Shown piece after piece: positions 23,354 through 33,806 of a stretch of 64,000 nucleotides of DNA; the stretch's first letter is position 1, and the number at the start of each line of letters is the position of its first letter. This DNA is from Siniperca chuatsi. Its lineage: Eukaryota > Chordata > Actinopteri > Centrarchiformes > Sinipercidae. The notes beneath the pieces are model-generated. The model had not been told where the DNA came from. It saw only the letters and a program-made list of their open reading frames with translations, and did no database searches. Location: positions 1,654,628 through 1,718,627 of the forward strand of contig NC_058046.1 of NCBI RefSeq assembly GCF_020085105.1, given 5' to 3'. Position numbers and translations under genes: made by a program.

Positions 23354-24796
23354 CTACACACCTGAGTCCACTCTATTATCATACTGTGAGTCACTTTTCT
23401 CTGCGGAACTGTCGGAGGAGATGACCTTTTTGCAATGAGTAAGATGTACCCACGTGGATCTTTCAGCTATTTTTATGGCTGTGGGAGTGTTTAACAATAC
23501 TTGGTAAGGCCCTTCCCACTTGGGAGAGTGCCAATGTTTTCTTTTAATGCTTCGTATCAGCACCCAATCGCCTGGTCCCACTAATTGGATCTCCTGTTGA
23601 GAAACAGAAGGATTTTCATCAGCTTGTTTTCCTTTTTGTTTTTCTAACATTTTTCTCATATAGTCTGCTAGGTTGGTTTCTTCACTCAGCTCCCATTGAT
23701 TTTTAAACTGTGGCAGCCTGTATGGTCTACCAAACAACATTTTATATGGAGTTAAACCTGAAGTTGCTGTAATGTTGATGTACATTTTCACTAAATCTAT
23801 GCACTGAGTCCAAAGTCTCCTTGTTTCTTCAATACATTTCTTTAAACGGTTTTTTATAGTGCCATTCATTCGTTCCACTAATCCTGCACTTTGAGGGTGA
23901 TATGCGCAATGGTGTTGTGGTTTTGGTGTTATCACTTCCTGTTTTATTTTGGTAGTATTCTTCTTCCCTTGTGTGTCTTGTGTTTTTACTTCCTGTCTGT
24001 TTTCCCTCCAGTTTTGATTGTTGGCCCTCCCTTGATTGTTGGCACCTGTGTCTTGTTATCTCACCTCCCCTAGGGTATTTAGTCTTGGTCTTTTCTTTGT
24101 TCTGTGTCGGATCATTGTTGTACACATGGTGTTGTTCCTTGCCGAGCCCGTGATTATTGGATTCTTTGTTCTCCCGTGAACCTTGTTTGGTTTTTGGATT
24201 TTTGATTTTTTGGATTTTGGCTTTTGTCTGCTCGTTACCTGTCTGCTCACCTCTGCCTGTTCTTGCCTGCATTCCACCCAACAATAAACACGGTAGTCAT
24301 CCGGCTACTTCACCCTGAGACTGCTTCCTTGTCATCTGCTTTTGGGTCCACATACTTCTCTATTTAGCACCTCGCCTTACGACAAATGGTTTTTTAGATT
24401 AATGTGAAACATTATTCCTATCTTTTTGATCAATTGGTTTACAAAATGTGCTCCATTATCACTATAAAGTTTTTCCGGAATGCCATAACGGGGTATTATG
24501 TCTTTACATAACGCTTTTGCCACTGTTACTGCGTCTGGGTGTTTGGTTGGAAACAGCTCTACCCATTTAGAGAAGGCATCTATTATGACCAGACAATGTA
24601 TTGCTTGAAACGGATACTGTGGTGAAGGGAAATGCCCTCTTCTAGGTCGTAAGTTTCCCTGAGAATTGTGCTTAGCACAGGTCAAGCATGCTCTACAAAA
24701 ATTCTTTGAATAAGAGTTAAATCCATAGGTTGTGTAATGTTGTTTTATCTGTCCCACCATCCCTCCTGTTGAGACATGTGTAACACCATGGCTCAA
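23354..24796 (-). pseudogene. pol: ERV integrase, split by a nested LTR
   Basis: The N-terminal half reads at 24377-24796 with an HHCC zinc site and the second catalytic Asp in SDNGAHF. The C-terminal half reads at 23354-23907 with the catalytic Glu in GLVERMNGT and a C-terminal SH3-like region ([17 protein letters not shown]). The solo LTR at 23913-24384 separates them. A short deletion before HCLVIIDAF has removed the segment that should carry the first catalytic Asp. Confidence 0.85.
23913..24384 (+). mobile_element. Solo gypsy-type LTR nested in the ERV integrase
   Basis: 472 bp from TGTTGTGG to TTACGACA, flanked by a perfect 5-bp duplication AATGG (23908-23912 and 24385-24389). It contains AATAAA near its right end. 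The family matches the LTRs at 18401 and 20056 in reverse orientation. Confidence 0.88.
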
Positions 24797-24847
24797 TATT
24801 GCAGCCCATTTGTATAGGTTGTGTGGAAGGATTGGTTATTTCTCTGG

Positions 24848-26008
24848 TCATACATAGATGTCATTTTGTAGTTGTGCTCCGTGTTTTACCCACAAATCCT
24901 TTTCTTTCTGTGGTGCTTGTTGTTGCATGTCTTGGAGTGTTGTATCAGTCATATCAGTGTCCGAGGTCAGCATAAGCACTTTTATCTGTCCCTCGGCTGC
25001 TTGTTTAGCTGTTTTGTCTGCAAATGCATTCCCTAGTGATACTTGATCTGTCCCTGAGGTATGAGCTGCACATTTACAAACCGCGAGGTGTTTAGGTAAC
25101 CCTACTGCCTTGAGCAGGTTAGATAAGAGGTCTGCATGTGTTACTGGTTTCCCTGTAGATGTGATCATTCCTCTATTTTGCCAATACTGTGCAAAAGTAT
25201 GGACTGTAGCAAAAGCATATTGACTCTCTGTATAGATAGTAGCGTCTTTATTCTTCATTAATTTACATGCCTCTGTTAGAGCCACTATCTCTGCAGCTTG
25301 GGCAGAGTAGTGTGAGGATAATTGTTCAGCTTTTAATATCTTATCTTTGGTCACTACAGCATAACCTGTTTGTGTTTTTCCTAGATAATTTTTTTTTGAA
25401 GAGCCATCAACATAAATTGTTTCTCCTGTTGTTAAAGGTTGATCAGTAAGATCAGGTCTGCTTTTTGCTGTTTGTTCAGCAAGTTCCTGGCAGTCATGTG
25501 CATGTCCATCATCAGGAAGTGGCAGAAGTGTAGCTGGATTGAGGGTTGTGCATCGCTCAATAGTTAAATGAGATTGTGAAAGCAACACAGCCATACATGA
25601 CAGATGTCTCGCTGGAGACAGAAAAGTCATGTTTGTCTGCAGCAGCAGCGCTGAAACTGCATGTGGTATTTTCAACACCAGTGGGTGAAATAACACAATA
25701 GCAGCGCTAGTTTCTACTGCCATAGAAGCAGCCACCACCGCTCTAACACAGTGTGGCTGGGCACATGCTACGCTGTCTAATTTAGAGGAGAAATAGGCTA
25801 TAGGTTTCATCTTATCGCCATGCTGCTGTGTCAAAACAGAAGTCATAAATTTCCCTTTGCAGTCTACCATTTGCACAAATGTTTTGCTGTAGTCAGGTAA
25901 TGCTAAAGCTGCACTGGAAACGAGAGTTTGTTTTAAAGTACAGAACGCATTTTCTGCCTCTTCTGTCCATTTCAATGGAGTAGTCATTTTAATGTTTTCA
26001 TCATACAT
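24848..26008 (-). pseudogene. pol: ERV RT connection and RNase H
   Basis: A 386-residue open frame. It begins in the RT connection and contains TLNPATLLP, typical of gamma-like pol. RNase H follows with YVDGSS and the AAEIVALTEA helix. The third acidic position lies in YTESQYAF, where the family usually has Asp. The final ADKTAK Asp is kept. Confidence 0.85.
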
Positions 26009-26174
26009 TAATTTCTGGAGTGGAGCAGTTATTTCAGCATAATTAGGTACCCAACACCTGCAGTAATTCGTTAACCCTAAAAGTGAAATAATTTGTTTTT
26101 TTGTGTGTGGTTTTGGAGCCTTTAAGATTGTTGTCTTTCTGTCTTCAATTATTGTTCTCCCTCCTGAGCTAAGA

Positions 26175-26931
26175 TTATGACCTAAATATTTTATTTGTTT
26201 TACACAGTTGCAACTTATTTTTACTTGCTTTGTGGCCTTGCTCAGCTAAATGTGTCAACAGTGCTATGGAGTCTTTTTTACAGATGTCTTCGTCTGGAGA
26301 AGCTAAAAGTATGTCATCTACATACAACAAAACTTGACTGTTTCCTGGGGGTTGGAACTTAGCCATGCTAGCACTCATCACTTGTGAGTATATTGTGGGA
26401 CTTTCACAATATCCTTGGGGCAATCTGGTATATGTATAACGTTGACCTTCGTAAGTAAAAGCAAACCAAAACTGACTATCTTTGTCCACTGGGACTGAAA
26501 AGAATGCATTGCTGATGTCAACTACAGTAAAGACTTTAGCATCTGGTCTTAATGAGTTCAAAAGGGTGTGCGGATCAGGCACACAAGGTGCTCTTTGTAT
26601 TACAGCATTATTTACAGCCTGCAGATCTTGTACCATTCGCCAACCCACTGAGGGTGCTTGTTTTTTTTACTGGAAATATTGGTGTATTGCATGGTGAATC
26701 GTCACACTTTATAATGACTCCTGCAGCTATCAGATCTTCAATCACTGGTTTAATGCCTTCACGTGCATCTGCTTTCAGTGGATATTGTTTCACACAAGGA
26801 CGGTATTCTGTCTTAGCTCTAATCTGGACAGGTAATGCTCCTTTAACTAGCCCTACATCTGTTGGTCCCTTGGACCATAATGAGTCAGGAACACTTTGAA
26901 TTAGCTTTTCTTCTTCCTGAGTAAAAAACAC
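26175..26931 (-). pseudogene. pol: ERV reverse transcriptase, frameshifted
   Basis: The N-terminal part reads at 26608-26931 and the catalytic part at 26175-26648. The frame changes at a run of eight T (plus strand) near 26660. LPQG and YVDD motifs are present, with the downstream thumb region incomplete. The frame is lost again near 26175. Confidence 0.85.
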
Positions 26932-26947
26932 ATGTCAATTTTTTACA

Positions 26948-27832
26948 CTAGCACCACGGAGGTGCACGCCTTTTTGGACTTGGACTGACCAAAACAGTGC
27001 TTTTTTTAGTCAGGCCTGCGGACGCGCTTGTCCATGTGTTGACGGAGGTCGCTGTCCAGTCACTTGCCGCTTTGGCTTGCTGAACCAGCTTCCCCAGGTC
27101 TTTCCACTGCAAGTTTTCATTTTTGTACAGCGAAATATGGGATGGGAGCCACATCCTGTTTAGTGGTTTTAAATTATCTGGTATGATTACACCTGCAACG
27201 GCAGTATTTTCTGCATCCGAATAAATGTAATCTATTGTGATTTTAACAGGTATTGCTCTGTCTAATTTTGCTTCATACTCTGTGTCTGGTCCTGGAGTGA
27301 TTTTGAACCATAGAGTGACATGCAAATTTCCTTCCTCCATTTTGTCTTGTGGTCTGGAAATAACTTGTCTTCCCTCTGTCATTAATGCAGTTGCAGTGTC
27401 GTGTGGGGGTTTATTTGGGACATCTAAAGAATAGTAGTAATAAGGTAGCCCTGAACCTTTTAAGACAAAGATGTCTTCCTGGGTTAGTTCTGCTTTTCTC
27501 TTTACCTCTATCCTTCCCTGTGATGTAGGAACAAGAGCTAATCCCAACAAAAACAGAGCATCCCGCCCCAACAGATTTACTGGACACTCTGGGAACATCA
27601 AGACAGATATCCCACATCCCTGCGGATCCCTCAACCAGACTGGCTCAGATTCTTCCACATGAGTCAATTTGCCATCTGCTGCTCGTACTGCAATACTGCT
27701 ATTACTAGATTTAGCCCTAGGGAAACTTTCCTTACAAGTTGTTCTGCATGCTCCTGTGTCACAAAGAAAATCAATTGGTTTTCCATTTACACATAAAGTC
27801 ACTATCGGTTTCTCAAAATGTACTGCAAGCAA
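26948..27832 (-). pseudogene. pro: ERV protease region
   Basis: A 294-residue frame whose first 110 residues look like a retroviral aspartic protease: the active-site triad lies in FLCDTGA, and a flap-like and second hydrophobic strand follow (LLGRDALFLLG). The rest leads toward the polymerase. The neighbouring gag and RT frames are offset, so no continuous polyprotein is possible. Confidence 0.75.
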
Positions 27833-27910
27833 GTCCTGGTAATTTATTAGAACTTCATCATGATCACTGATGTCATCTAATCTTGGTGTCTGAGTAGCAT
27901 TAGCTTCTAG

Positions 27911-29089
27911 TCATGCTTGTTGTTTATTCTCTGGACAATCTACAGCAAAGTGTCCATCTTTCCCACAGTTCCAACACCCTGCTTCTCTCTCTGTTTCTCT
28001 GTCCAAAACCTCCTCTGCTTCTGCCTCCTCTCTGTCCTTTTCTATGAAATCTACGCCCTCTATTGTTTCTTCCCCTCTCTCTATTCTGGTCATGGTAAAA
28101 CACTTCTTCAGTCTCTACCTCACCAAAAACGTTCCTACTGTCTTTTTCTTTAGCAACTTTTTCTGCGTGCAAAGCATGATTAATGTACTCATCAAGGGTA
28201 CCAGTAGACAGTCCAATGTAGTGCCTCTGCACCCAGCTTATGATTGCGTCTTTTGAGCCCGCATGTAAAGCATTTTTCAACTGTTGTCTGTAAGCTCCTT
28301 GGTCATTATTGTCGTCAATTAGTCCCGAATGGATTTTAAACACTGTAGTCATGCGGTGTATAGTCCTCAAAAGTTTCATCGTCTTTTTGTCTTGCTCTGC
28401 CTATTTCAGTGTAATTTGCTTTTTGTTTAAACCTGGCTGTGGCTCTGGTTGCCAGACCGTTTACTCCTACTTCCATTTGTTGGCTGTCCCATGGAAGGGG
28501 AGCATCACCTGCTGTGTTCAGAGGATTCCAATCTCCTCTAACGTTATGCCAATCTGGTCCCAGAGCACACATCCAGATTTGTTGGACTTCTTCTCCATTT
28601 AGATGATAGGATTTTCGCACATTTTCCATGTCAATTACAAATTGGGTGACATCTTCTTTGTATGGAGTTATGCCCTCTAAGGTTTTTTTAACATCATTCA
28701 TGTTCCAAGTTCTATAAACAAGGATTGTTGGTGGTTGGCTTTCATCCGTGTTTGGATTAGCTACTTGTATCATAGGATACTCATCTGCTACTTTTGTATC
28801 AATGGCTTGAGGACTAGTTGGGGAAAAAAATGCTCCCAATTTCTTAGACCATCCCAATTTCTTAGACCACCCGAGGCCTGCAGTACCTCGGGTCGATCTT
28901 AGTACTCTGGGAGGTGTGGTATCATACTCAGGGGGGTCTTCTTGGGGAATATCAGGGTATAGTGGAGCTGTAGGAGGAGGTCCCCCTGAGGCACCTTCCT
29001 CATTTCTCTGTTCTGCCCTTCTTCCTACCGGCCCTGTCTCATCATCCTCCTATCTGTGAAACATTACTTGTTGTTTTTTTTTAGTTTTC
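27911..29089 (-). pseudogene. gag: ERV gag: late-domain region, capsid and nucleocapsid, broken
   Basis: On the minus strand, 28920-29000 encodes a Pro-rich stretch with PTAP and PPEY late-domain motifs. Capsid-like sequence follows at 28336-28857, then a frameshift, then a capsid end with Arg/Gly-rich nucleocapsid (27924-28379). In a further frame lies one CCHC zinc knuckle (CWNCGKDGHFAVDC, about 27940-27985). At least two frame changes separate these parts. Confidence 0.75.
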
Positions 29090-29404
29090 TCATCTACTTC
29101 TCCTATTTTTTCCCTCTTTTTTTCTGTCTCTTTCTCCAGCTTCACGTTTTTCAGCTACTTTTATCCAATATTTGGTTTCCTCATAACCTGCCTTTTTCAT
29201 CTTTTTAGGATCTTTGTTAGTGTTGTTTTGTATTGTTTCCTGTAGTAGCTTAATTGTTTTGACGTTTAGTTTACCATTAAACCCGTAATCTTTTACCCAT
29301 TTATCCAAATATTTTATTTTATCAGGATCCCGTTTTTCTATATACTTCCAATCTTTACACTGTAAATCCTCCCTAGTTTTGGGCTTACTTTGACTCTTGC
29401 CCAT
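29090..29404 (-). pseudogene. gag: ERV gag, matrix part
   Basis: A 104-residue frame starting MGKSQSK, with Gly2 fitting N-myristoylation of a matrix protein. The region is helical and highly basic. The frame ends in a stop at 29090; related gag sequence continues in another frame downstream. Confidence 0.7.
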
Positions 29405-29490
29405 ACTGGAGCTTTTTTTTTTAATGTATTTTGGTCCAACGCTGGGTTAACACCTAGGGTGTTCTAAACGTTGGGATGTTATCAGTGGGG

Positions 29491-29521
29491 CAATAATAAT
29501 TATAATAATAATAATAATAAT
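29491..29521. repeat. AAT microsatellite in the ERV leader
   Basis: About ten AAT/ATA units just upstream of the gag start on the coding strand. Confidence 0.8.
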
Positions 29522-29832
29522 ACCTTTCCAGGTAATTCTCACTTCAACTCTTTCGAGTGGAGAATTCTTGCCTTTGCTTCCTGTAAGGTTTATTGCTTTC
29601 TTTCCCACTGCTTTGGTATGAGAAAAAAAAACAAACAAATGGTATTCCTGTCTCCATTCACTCACACATGCATTCACACTTTTATTTACTTATTTACAGA
29701 CGTCTTTTTCGCACACTTTTGAGGCCTACTAATTTACCATGGAGTTTTAACTGAGTTTCACTAAAAGGGGATTCCACCGTCCCACCCAAATTATTCTCTT
29801 GCCTGATAGGGTCTAGAATCCTCAGGGCTTTT

Positions 29833-29984
29833 TCTTTTGACGCGCTAAACAGCCGCAGTCACAAAGGATTTCCTCTTGACGCGCTAACAGCAGCAGTCAC
29901 AAAGGTTCCCCTTTTGATGCGCTAACAGCCGCAGTCACAAAGGCTCTCCTTTTGACGTGCTAACAGCAGCAGTCACACAGGTTT
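29833..29984 (-). repeat. 38-bp tandem repeats in the ERV leader, four copies
   Basis: Four near-identical units of about 38 bp contain GCGCTAACAGC(A/C)GCAGTCACA. They lie between the primer site and gag. A role in packaging or leader structure is possible but not shown. Confidence 0.8.
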
Positions 29985-30201
29985 TTAACTTAAAACCTAC
30001 TCACGGAATTTAAGTCAGCGACAGGACTCCGCCGTCCTCAGCCTTTCGTCTAACTCCTCCAGATTCCGTCAATCCTCGGTTTCCAGCCGACGAGGAGGAA
30101 ATCCAGTTCCTCTCAAAAGGATCTTAGGAGCCCACCTAGGGGGCCGCTGTGCACAGTCTTCCTGGAATCCTCCGTGTCCACTGGAAACTCTGGATATGTT
30201 G

Positions 30202-30220
30202 GAATCCGCTCGAAGGACCA
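30202..30220 (-). other. ERV primer binding site, tRNA-Tyr type
   Basis: On the minus strand, TGGTCCTTCGAGC lies 6 nt inside the 5' LTR. These 13 nt complement the CCA end and acceptor arm of eukaryotic tRNA-Tyr. Agreement beyond that is partial (GGATTCC against CGGAATC). This is the primer site of a provirus, not a tRNA gene. Confidence 0.7.
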
Positions 30221-30226
30221 AGTTAA

Positions 30227-30692
30227 TGTCAGGTTCAAGACACCTAGAACATTTAAATCATATACAAGGAAAGAAAGACAAAGGCATTAACTTAAGTTTT
30301 ACTCGAGGAGAGTAAGCATAGATGCATTCAGTTACATCTCCTACTCACTCTGAAGTGCATCTATGCAGCCTCCTCTCTTTATTCAGTTTAGGAGATTCCC
30401 TGTTACATAGTTTTCTAAGGGGTGGGGAAGGTGTATAATGCTTAATAAAAGACAAGGTATGTTGAGACTGCTCTAATCTCGTGAGAGCGGCCTTGGGAGC
30501 AACCATGAGACTGTCTCGGTTCGATGTCAGCCTGCCCTGCCAGTGATGAGATAGCAGGGTGCCATTCCTGTAATTCTCAGACACAAGTTTAATAACACAC
30601 ACACACACACACACACAGCATTGCTGTGCACTTTAAAGGCTACTAAGAACAAAACATAAATGGGATAACTTATGTACATTTTTATTCTAACA
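30227..30692 (-). repeat. ERV 5' LTR (466 bp)
   Basis: Bounded by TGTCAGG...TCTAACA on the plus strand. By eye it differs from the other LTR only by one T in a T run and by the length and interruption of a CA microsatellite. AATAAAAG-type motifs on the minus strand could serve as TATA-like or polyadenylation signals. Confidence 0.9.
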
Positions 30693-30697
30693 GTTAG

Positions 30698-31427
30698 AAG
30701 GATCAATGAATTGTTAGTTTTTTATGGGATCTGATGACAATAAGAAACATATAGAATATCACCAGTCTTATCCTGTAACTCTGACTCTAGTGTAAAGGCG
30801 GTGACTCAACTAAAAAAACTTGTCCCTTTGAGAATACTAATGACCTAACTGATATATCTCCAATATTGTGGGGAAATAAATCCAGGCTAAAGAAATTAGT
30901 GTAATGGCAAGAACAAACAGACTCTCTGATATAATAACATACAGATATTATTATAATTGTTTAGCGTCAATACTTCATCTGTGTATGATTGTTTGGACTG
31001 CGAGATGAGAACAGTACACTGATAATGATGACATGGAACTACAAATGATCCTATTGACTGTTATGTCCAGACTTCAGGGACACTCTTCTCCCCGGGTTGA
31101 GGAGCCTGACCCTGAAGACTGGATAAATAACTGATGCTCTTCTTTTCTCTGTACTCATTCAGAGCAGATTATACTGACGTATGTTTTTGCTGCTGTGAAG
31201 TCCGTCTGCAGACGCTTGAAGTAAACCTACAGAAAGACAAGTGATTGCCTTGAGTGTTTCTTTATTCCGAAGAAATTGCCACTACATCAGCAAGGGGTCC
31301 TCATCTGGTAGTGCCTCTACACTGAATAGTTTACATCTACACTGGATAGTCTACATCTATCCAGTGTAGAGGCACAACCAGGCTGACCTTTCATAATTAA
31401 CTGTATTCATTTATGTTTTCTCTTCAG
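30698..31427. other. Spacer upstream of copy C, with possible LTR relic and hairpin
   Basis: A TG...CA-bounded stretch (about 31059-31285) resembles a decayed LTR, but no flanking duplication was found. An inverted repeat of 14-bp arms lies at 31311-31375. No exon equivalent to the MAAAA start exon of A, B or D is visible, so copy C seems to lack its 5' end. Confidence 0.35.
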
Positions 31428-31789
31428 TGTCTGAGCTGAGGGTTGTTCTGCTGGGGAACAATCTGGTCACAGAGGAATTCAGTGGGAAATTTCATACTGG
31501 GAGAGACTAAGTTCAACACTGAGGACAAACCAGACTTTCTGACAGTCAGAGGACAGTTGAAAGAGAAAGAAATAGTTCTCATTAACACCCCAGATCTGCT
31601 GCTTCCCAACATCTCTGAAGACAAACTGAGAAAACAACTAGAAAACTGTGTGAGACTCTCTGATCCAGGACCTCATGTGTTCAGCATCTGCTTTACCTGG
31701 TGATTATCAAAGACTGAAACAACAGGAAACATTCTCTGCTATCTCGGACACTGTTAAAGTTATTGATAAGTGAGTGTAATGGGTGATAT

Positions 31790-32780
31790 CACTTCATTTC
31801 ACTTCAGTGCCATCACAGAATGCATCCATTAGGAACTATCCCAGCTCCTCATCCTCACCGCTTCCCTGCGCTGTAGAGGTCCCGCTGCCCAGTGCCTCAG
31901 AAACTCAGCTGCCCAGTGCCTGAGAGCCGTCATCATTCCTGCCTGGTCCCCAGTCTGTGGACCGGCAGACTTCTCCTCCTGGTCTTCAGTCGGCAGCCAG
32001 GCCGCAGCATTTTCCAGTTCCTGCGCCACAGCCATCTCCTGTCCTGGTTGTGACGCAACCTCCTGAATTTGCTGAGCTGCAAGCTGTCTCCTGATGCTGC
32101 TGAGCCGCAGCAGCCTACTGAACGTCCTGCTGATCTGCAGCAATCCGCTTTTCCTGAGCTGGTGCAGACTCCTGTTCCTGTGGAGATGCAGCTGTTTCCA
32201 GTTTATGAACTGCTGCAATCGGCCGAGCTGTAGCAGTTTCCAGTTCCTGCTGAGCCGCGACAGTCTCTTGTTTCCCCGGATCCACTGGCTCTCAGCTCTG
32301 CAACCCTGCCACCGGCCTCCAGTCCTGCTGTCCTGCCGCCGTTATCCTGCTCGGATCTCCAGCCACGTTGCCGGTCTCCAGAGCGGATAACTCTATGTTG
32401 CCAGCCACCAGCTTGACCACCTGAGAGGTCCCGCCTTGGCCGCTGGTCCCCAGAGAACTTCTGTCTTCGCGGCCGGCCTCCTTTCCGACCTCCAGAGGGC
32501 TTCTGTCTTCGCGGCCGGCCTCCTGTCCGACCTCCAGAGAACTTCTGTCTTCGCTGCCGGCCTCCTGTCCGACCTCCAGAGGGCTTCTGTCTTCGCTGCC
32601 GGCCTCCTGTCCGACCTCCAGAGGAGTTTCGCCTTTGCTGCCAGCCTCCTGAGTTGCTCTGCACGTCTGGTCGTCTCCCGGACCTACTCAGCCCGTCAGC
32701 CCTGCCTCCTGGTTGCCCTCCTGACCTGCTCTGCTCTTTTGTCCTGCCCCCAGGCCGTCCGCCTGAGGTCTTCCACTTGG
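31790..32780 (+). mobile_element. Gag-like retroelement fragment inside copy C
   Basis: A GC-rich Pro/Ser/Leu-coding stretch. Its repeated RPPEGFCLRGRPP-type pattern in the plus strand resembles the RPPEGSRLCR repeats encoded on the minus strand of the element at 18401-20618. No LTR or intact frame was seen. It occupies the place of B exon 4 and the first half of G2. Confidence 0.55.
32450..32655. repeat. 42-bp tandem repeat, about 4.8 copies
   Basis: Units start CCAGAGAACTTCTGTCTTCG or CCAGAGGGCTTCTGTCTTCG. The first four are regular (32450-32617) and the fifth is decayed. Forty-two is divisible by three, so each unit keeps the reading frame. Confidence 0.85.
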
Positions 32781-33138
32781 TCTTTGAAGATGCTTTTAAA
32801 CACTCAATTGTCATCAGCACACATGATGCGATAGAAAATTTCTATGTGTATGAATCTTCTTGAGGAATTTTGGAGGAAGACACTACAGTGTGTTTACAAA
32901 TGATCGCAGACTGTTAATGGAGACGATTAAGAACATTGTACATAAAAACAAAGGAACCTTTCTCACCTTCACTGAAGAGACCATCAGACCAAAGTCTGAA
33001 CACATCAAACCAGCTTTAAACCTGGTTCTGTGTGAGAGGAGAGAAGCAGGGAAGACTTCAGCAGCCAAGGCCATTTTAGGTCAGACAGAGCTTAATTTAT
33101 TCTCCAACTCATCATAGTGTGTTAAACATCAGGGAGAG

Positions 33139-33667
33139 GTGTGTGGACGTCGGGTTTCCCTGGTGGAGCTGCCTGCCTTGTATGGAAAACCTCAGGAGGC
33201 AGTTATGGAGGAATCATTCAGGTGTATCTCCCTCTGTGATCCTGAGGGTGTCCATGCCTTCATCCTGGTCCTACCTGTGGGTCCCCTCACTGATGAAGAC
33301 AAGGGAGAGTTAGAGACCATCCAGAACACATTCAGCTCTCGAGTCGATGACTTCACCATGATTCTGTTCACTGTGGAGTCAGATCCTGCAGCTCCAGCTG
33401 TTGTTAACTTTGTAAAAGGAAACAAGGAGCTCCGTCAGAGCTGTGGAGACAGATATGTTGTTCTCAACATCAAGGACAAGCAGCAGATCCCAGAGCTGTT
33501 GGACATGGCGGAAAAAATGAGACTGAGACCCTATAAAGACAAACCACTCTGCTACACAACAGAAACATTTGCATATGCTCAAACAGCAAAGATCATACAA
33601 CAAGAGAAAAACATCACCACACTACAGGCTGAACTTAAGGACCTGAAAACAAAGACCACAGTCAGCT
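33139..33667 (+). other. Copy C exon: remaining part of G3
   Basis: Open from the first ATG after the nonsense codon to an AGCT/GTAAGT donor. It retains the segment lost from A and B by the 34-nt deletion ([11 protein letters not shown]). Confidence 0.6.
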
Positions 33668-33806
33668 GTAAGTACTATCAATGATAAATATAAATAATAA
33701 TAAATTATAATGGGGATTTTTTTCTGTGTCCTTTCCAACATTATACCTTGCAGTCTATACTGTTCCAACTGTCAGCATTTAAAGTAACTCCTTTCTTATT
33801 TCACAG

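Larger units (their letters stand above)
21727..30692 (-). mobile_element. Endogenous retrovirus, complete with two LTRs, coding regions decayed
   Basis: A provirus of 8966 bp in minus orientation, bounded by a 5-bp target duplication GTTAG (21722-21726 and 30693-30697). Both LTRs begin and end TG...CA on the plus strand. The order on the minus strand is 5' LTR, primer site, long leader, gag, protease, reverse transcriptase, RNase H, integrase, env and polypurine tract, then 3' LTR. The protein features resemble gamma/epsilon-type retroviruses: a single zinc knuckle, YVDD and a CX6CC envelope motif. All genes are interrupted by frameshifts, stops or deletions, and the integrase is split by a nested solo LTR. 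Confidence 0.92.

Noticed and set aside
30202-30220. tRNA gene
   Set aside because: Only the acceptor end is matched and it lies next to an LTR, so it is a primer binding site.
21727-30692. Foamy-virus-like provirus
   Set aside because: The primer type, CX6CC envelope motif, single zinc knuckle and absence of an internal promoter or accessory genes favour a gamma/epsilon-like element.
31059-31285. A second solo LTR upstream of copy C
   Set aside because: TG...CA ends are present but I found no flanking duplication or related copy, so I keep it only as a possible relic.
32203-32820. Minus-strand Gly/Arg-rich frame of 205 codons
   Set aside because: Antisense of the 42-bp repeat region; the sense frame fits the gag-like family better.
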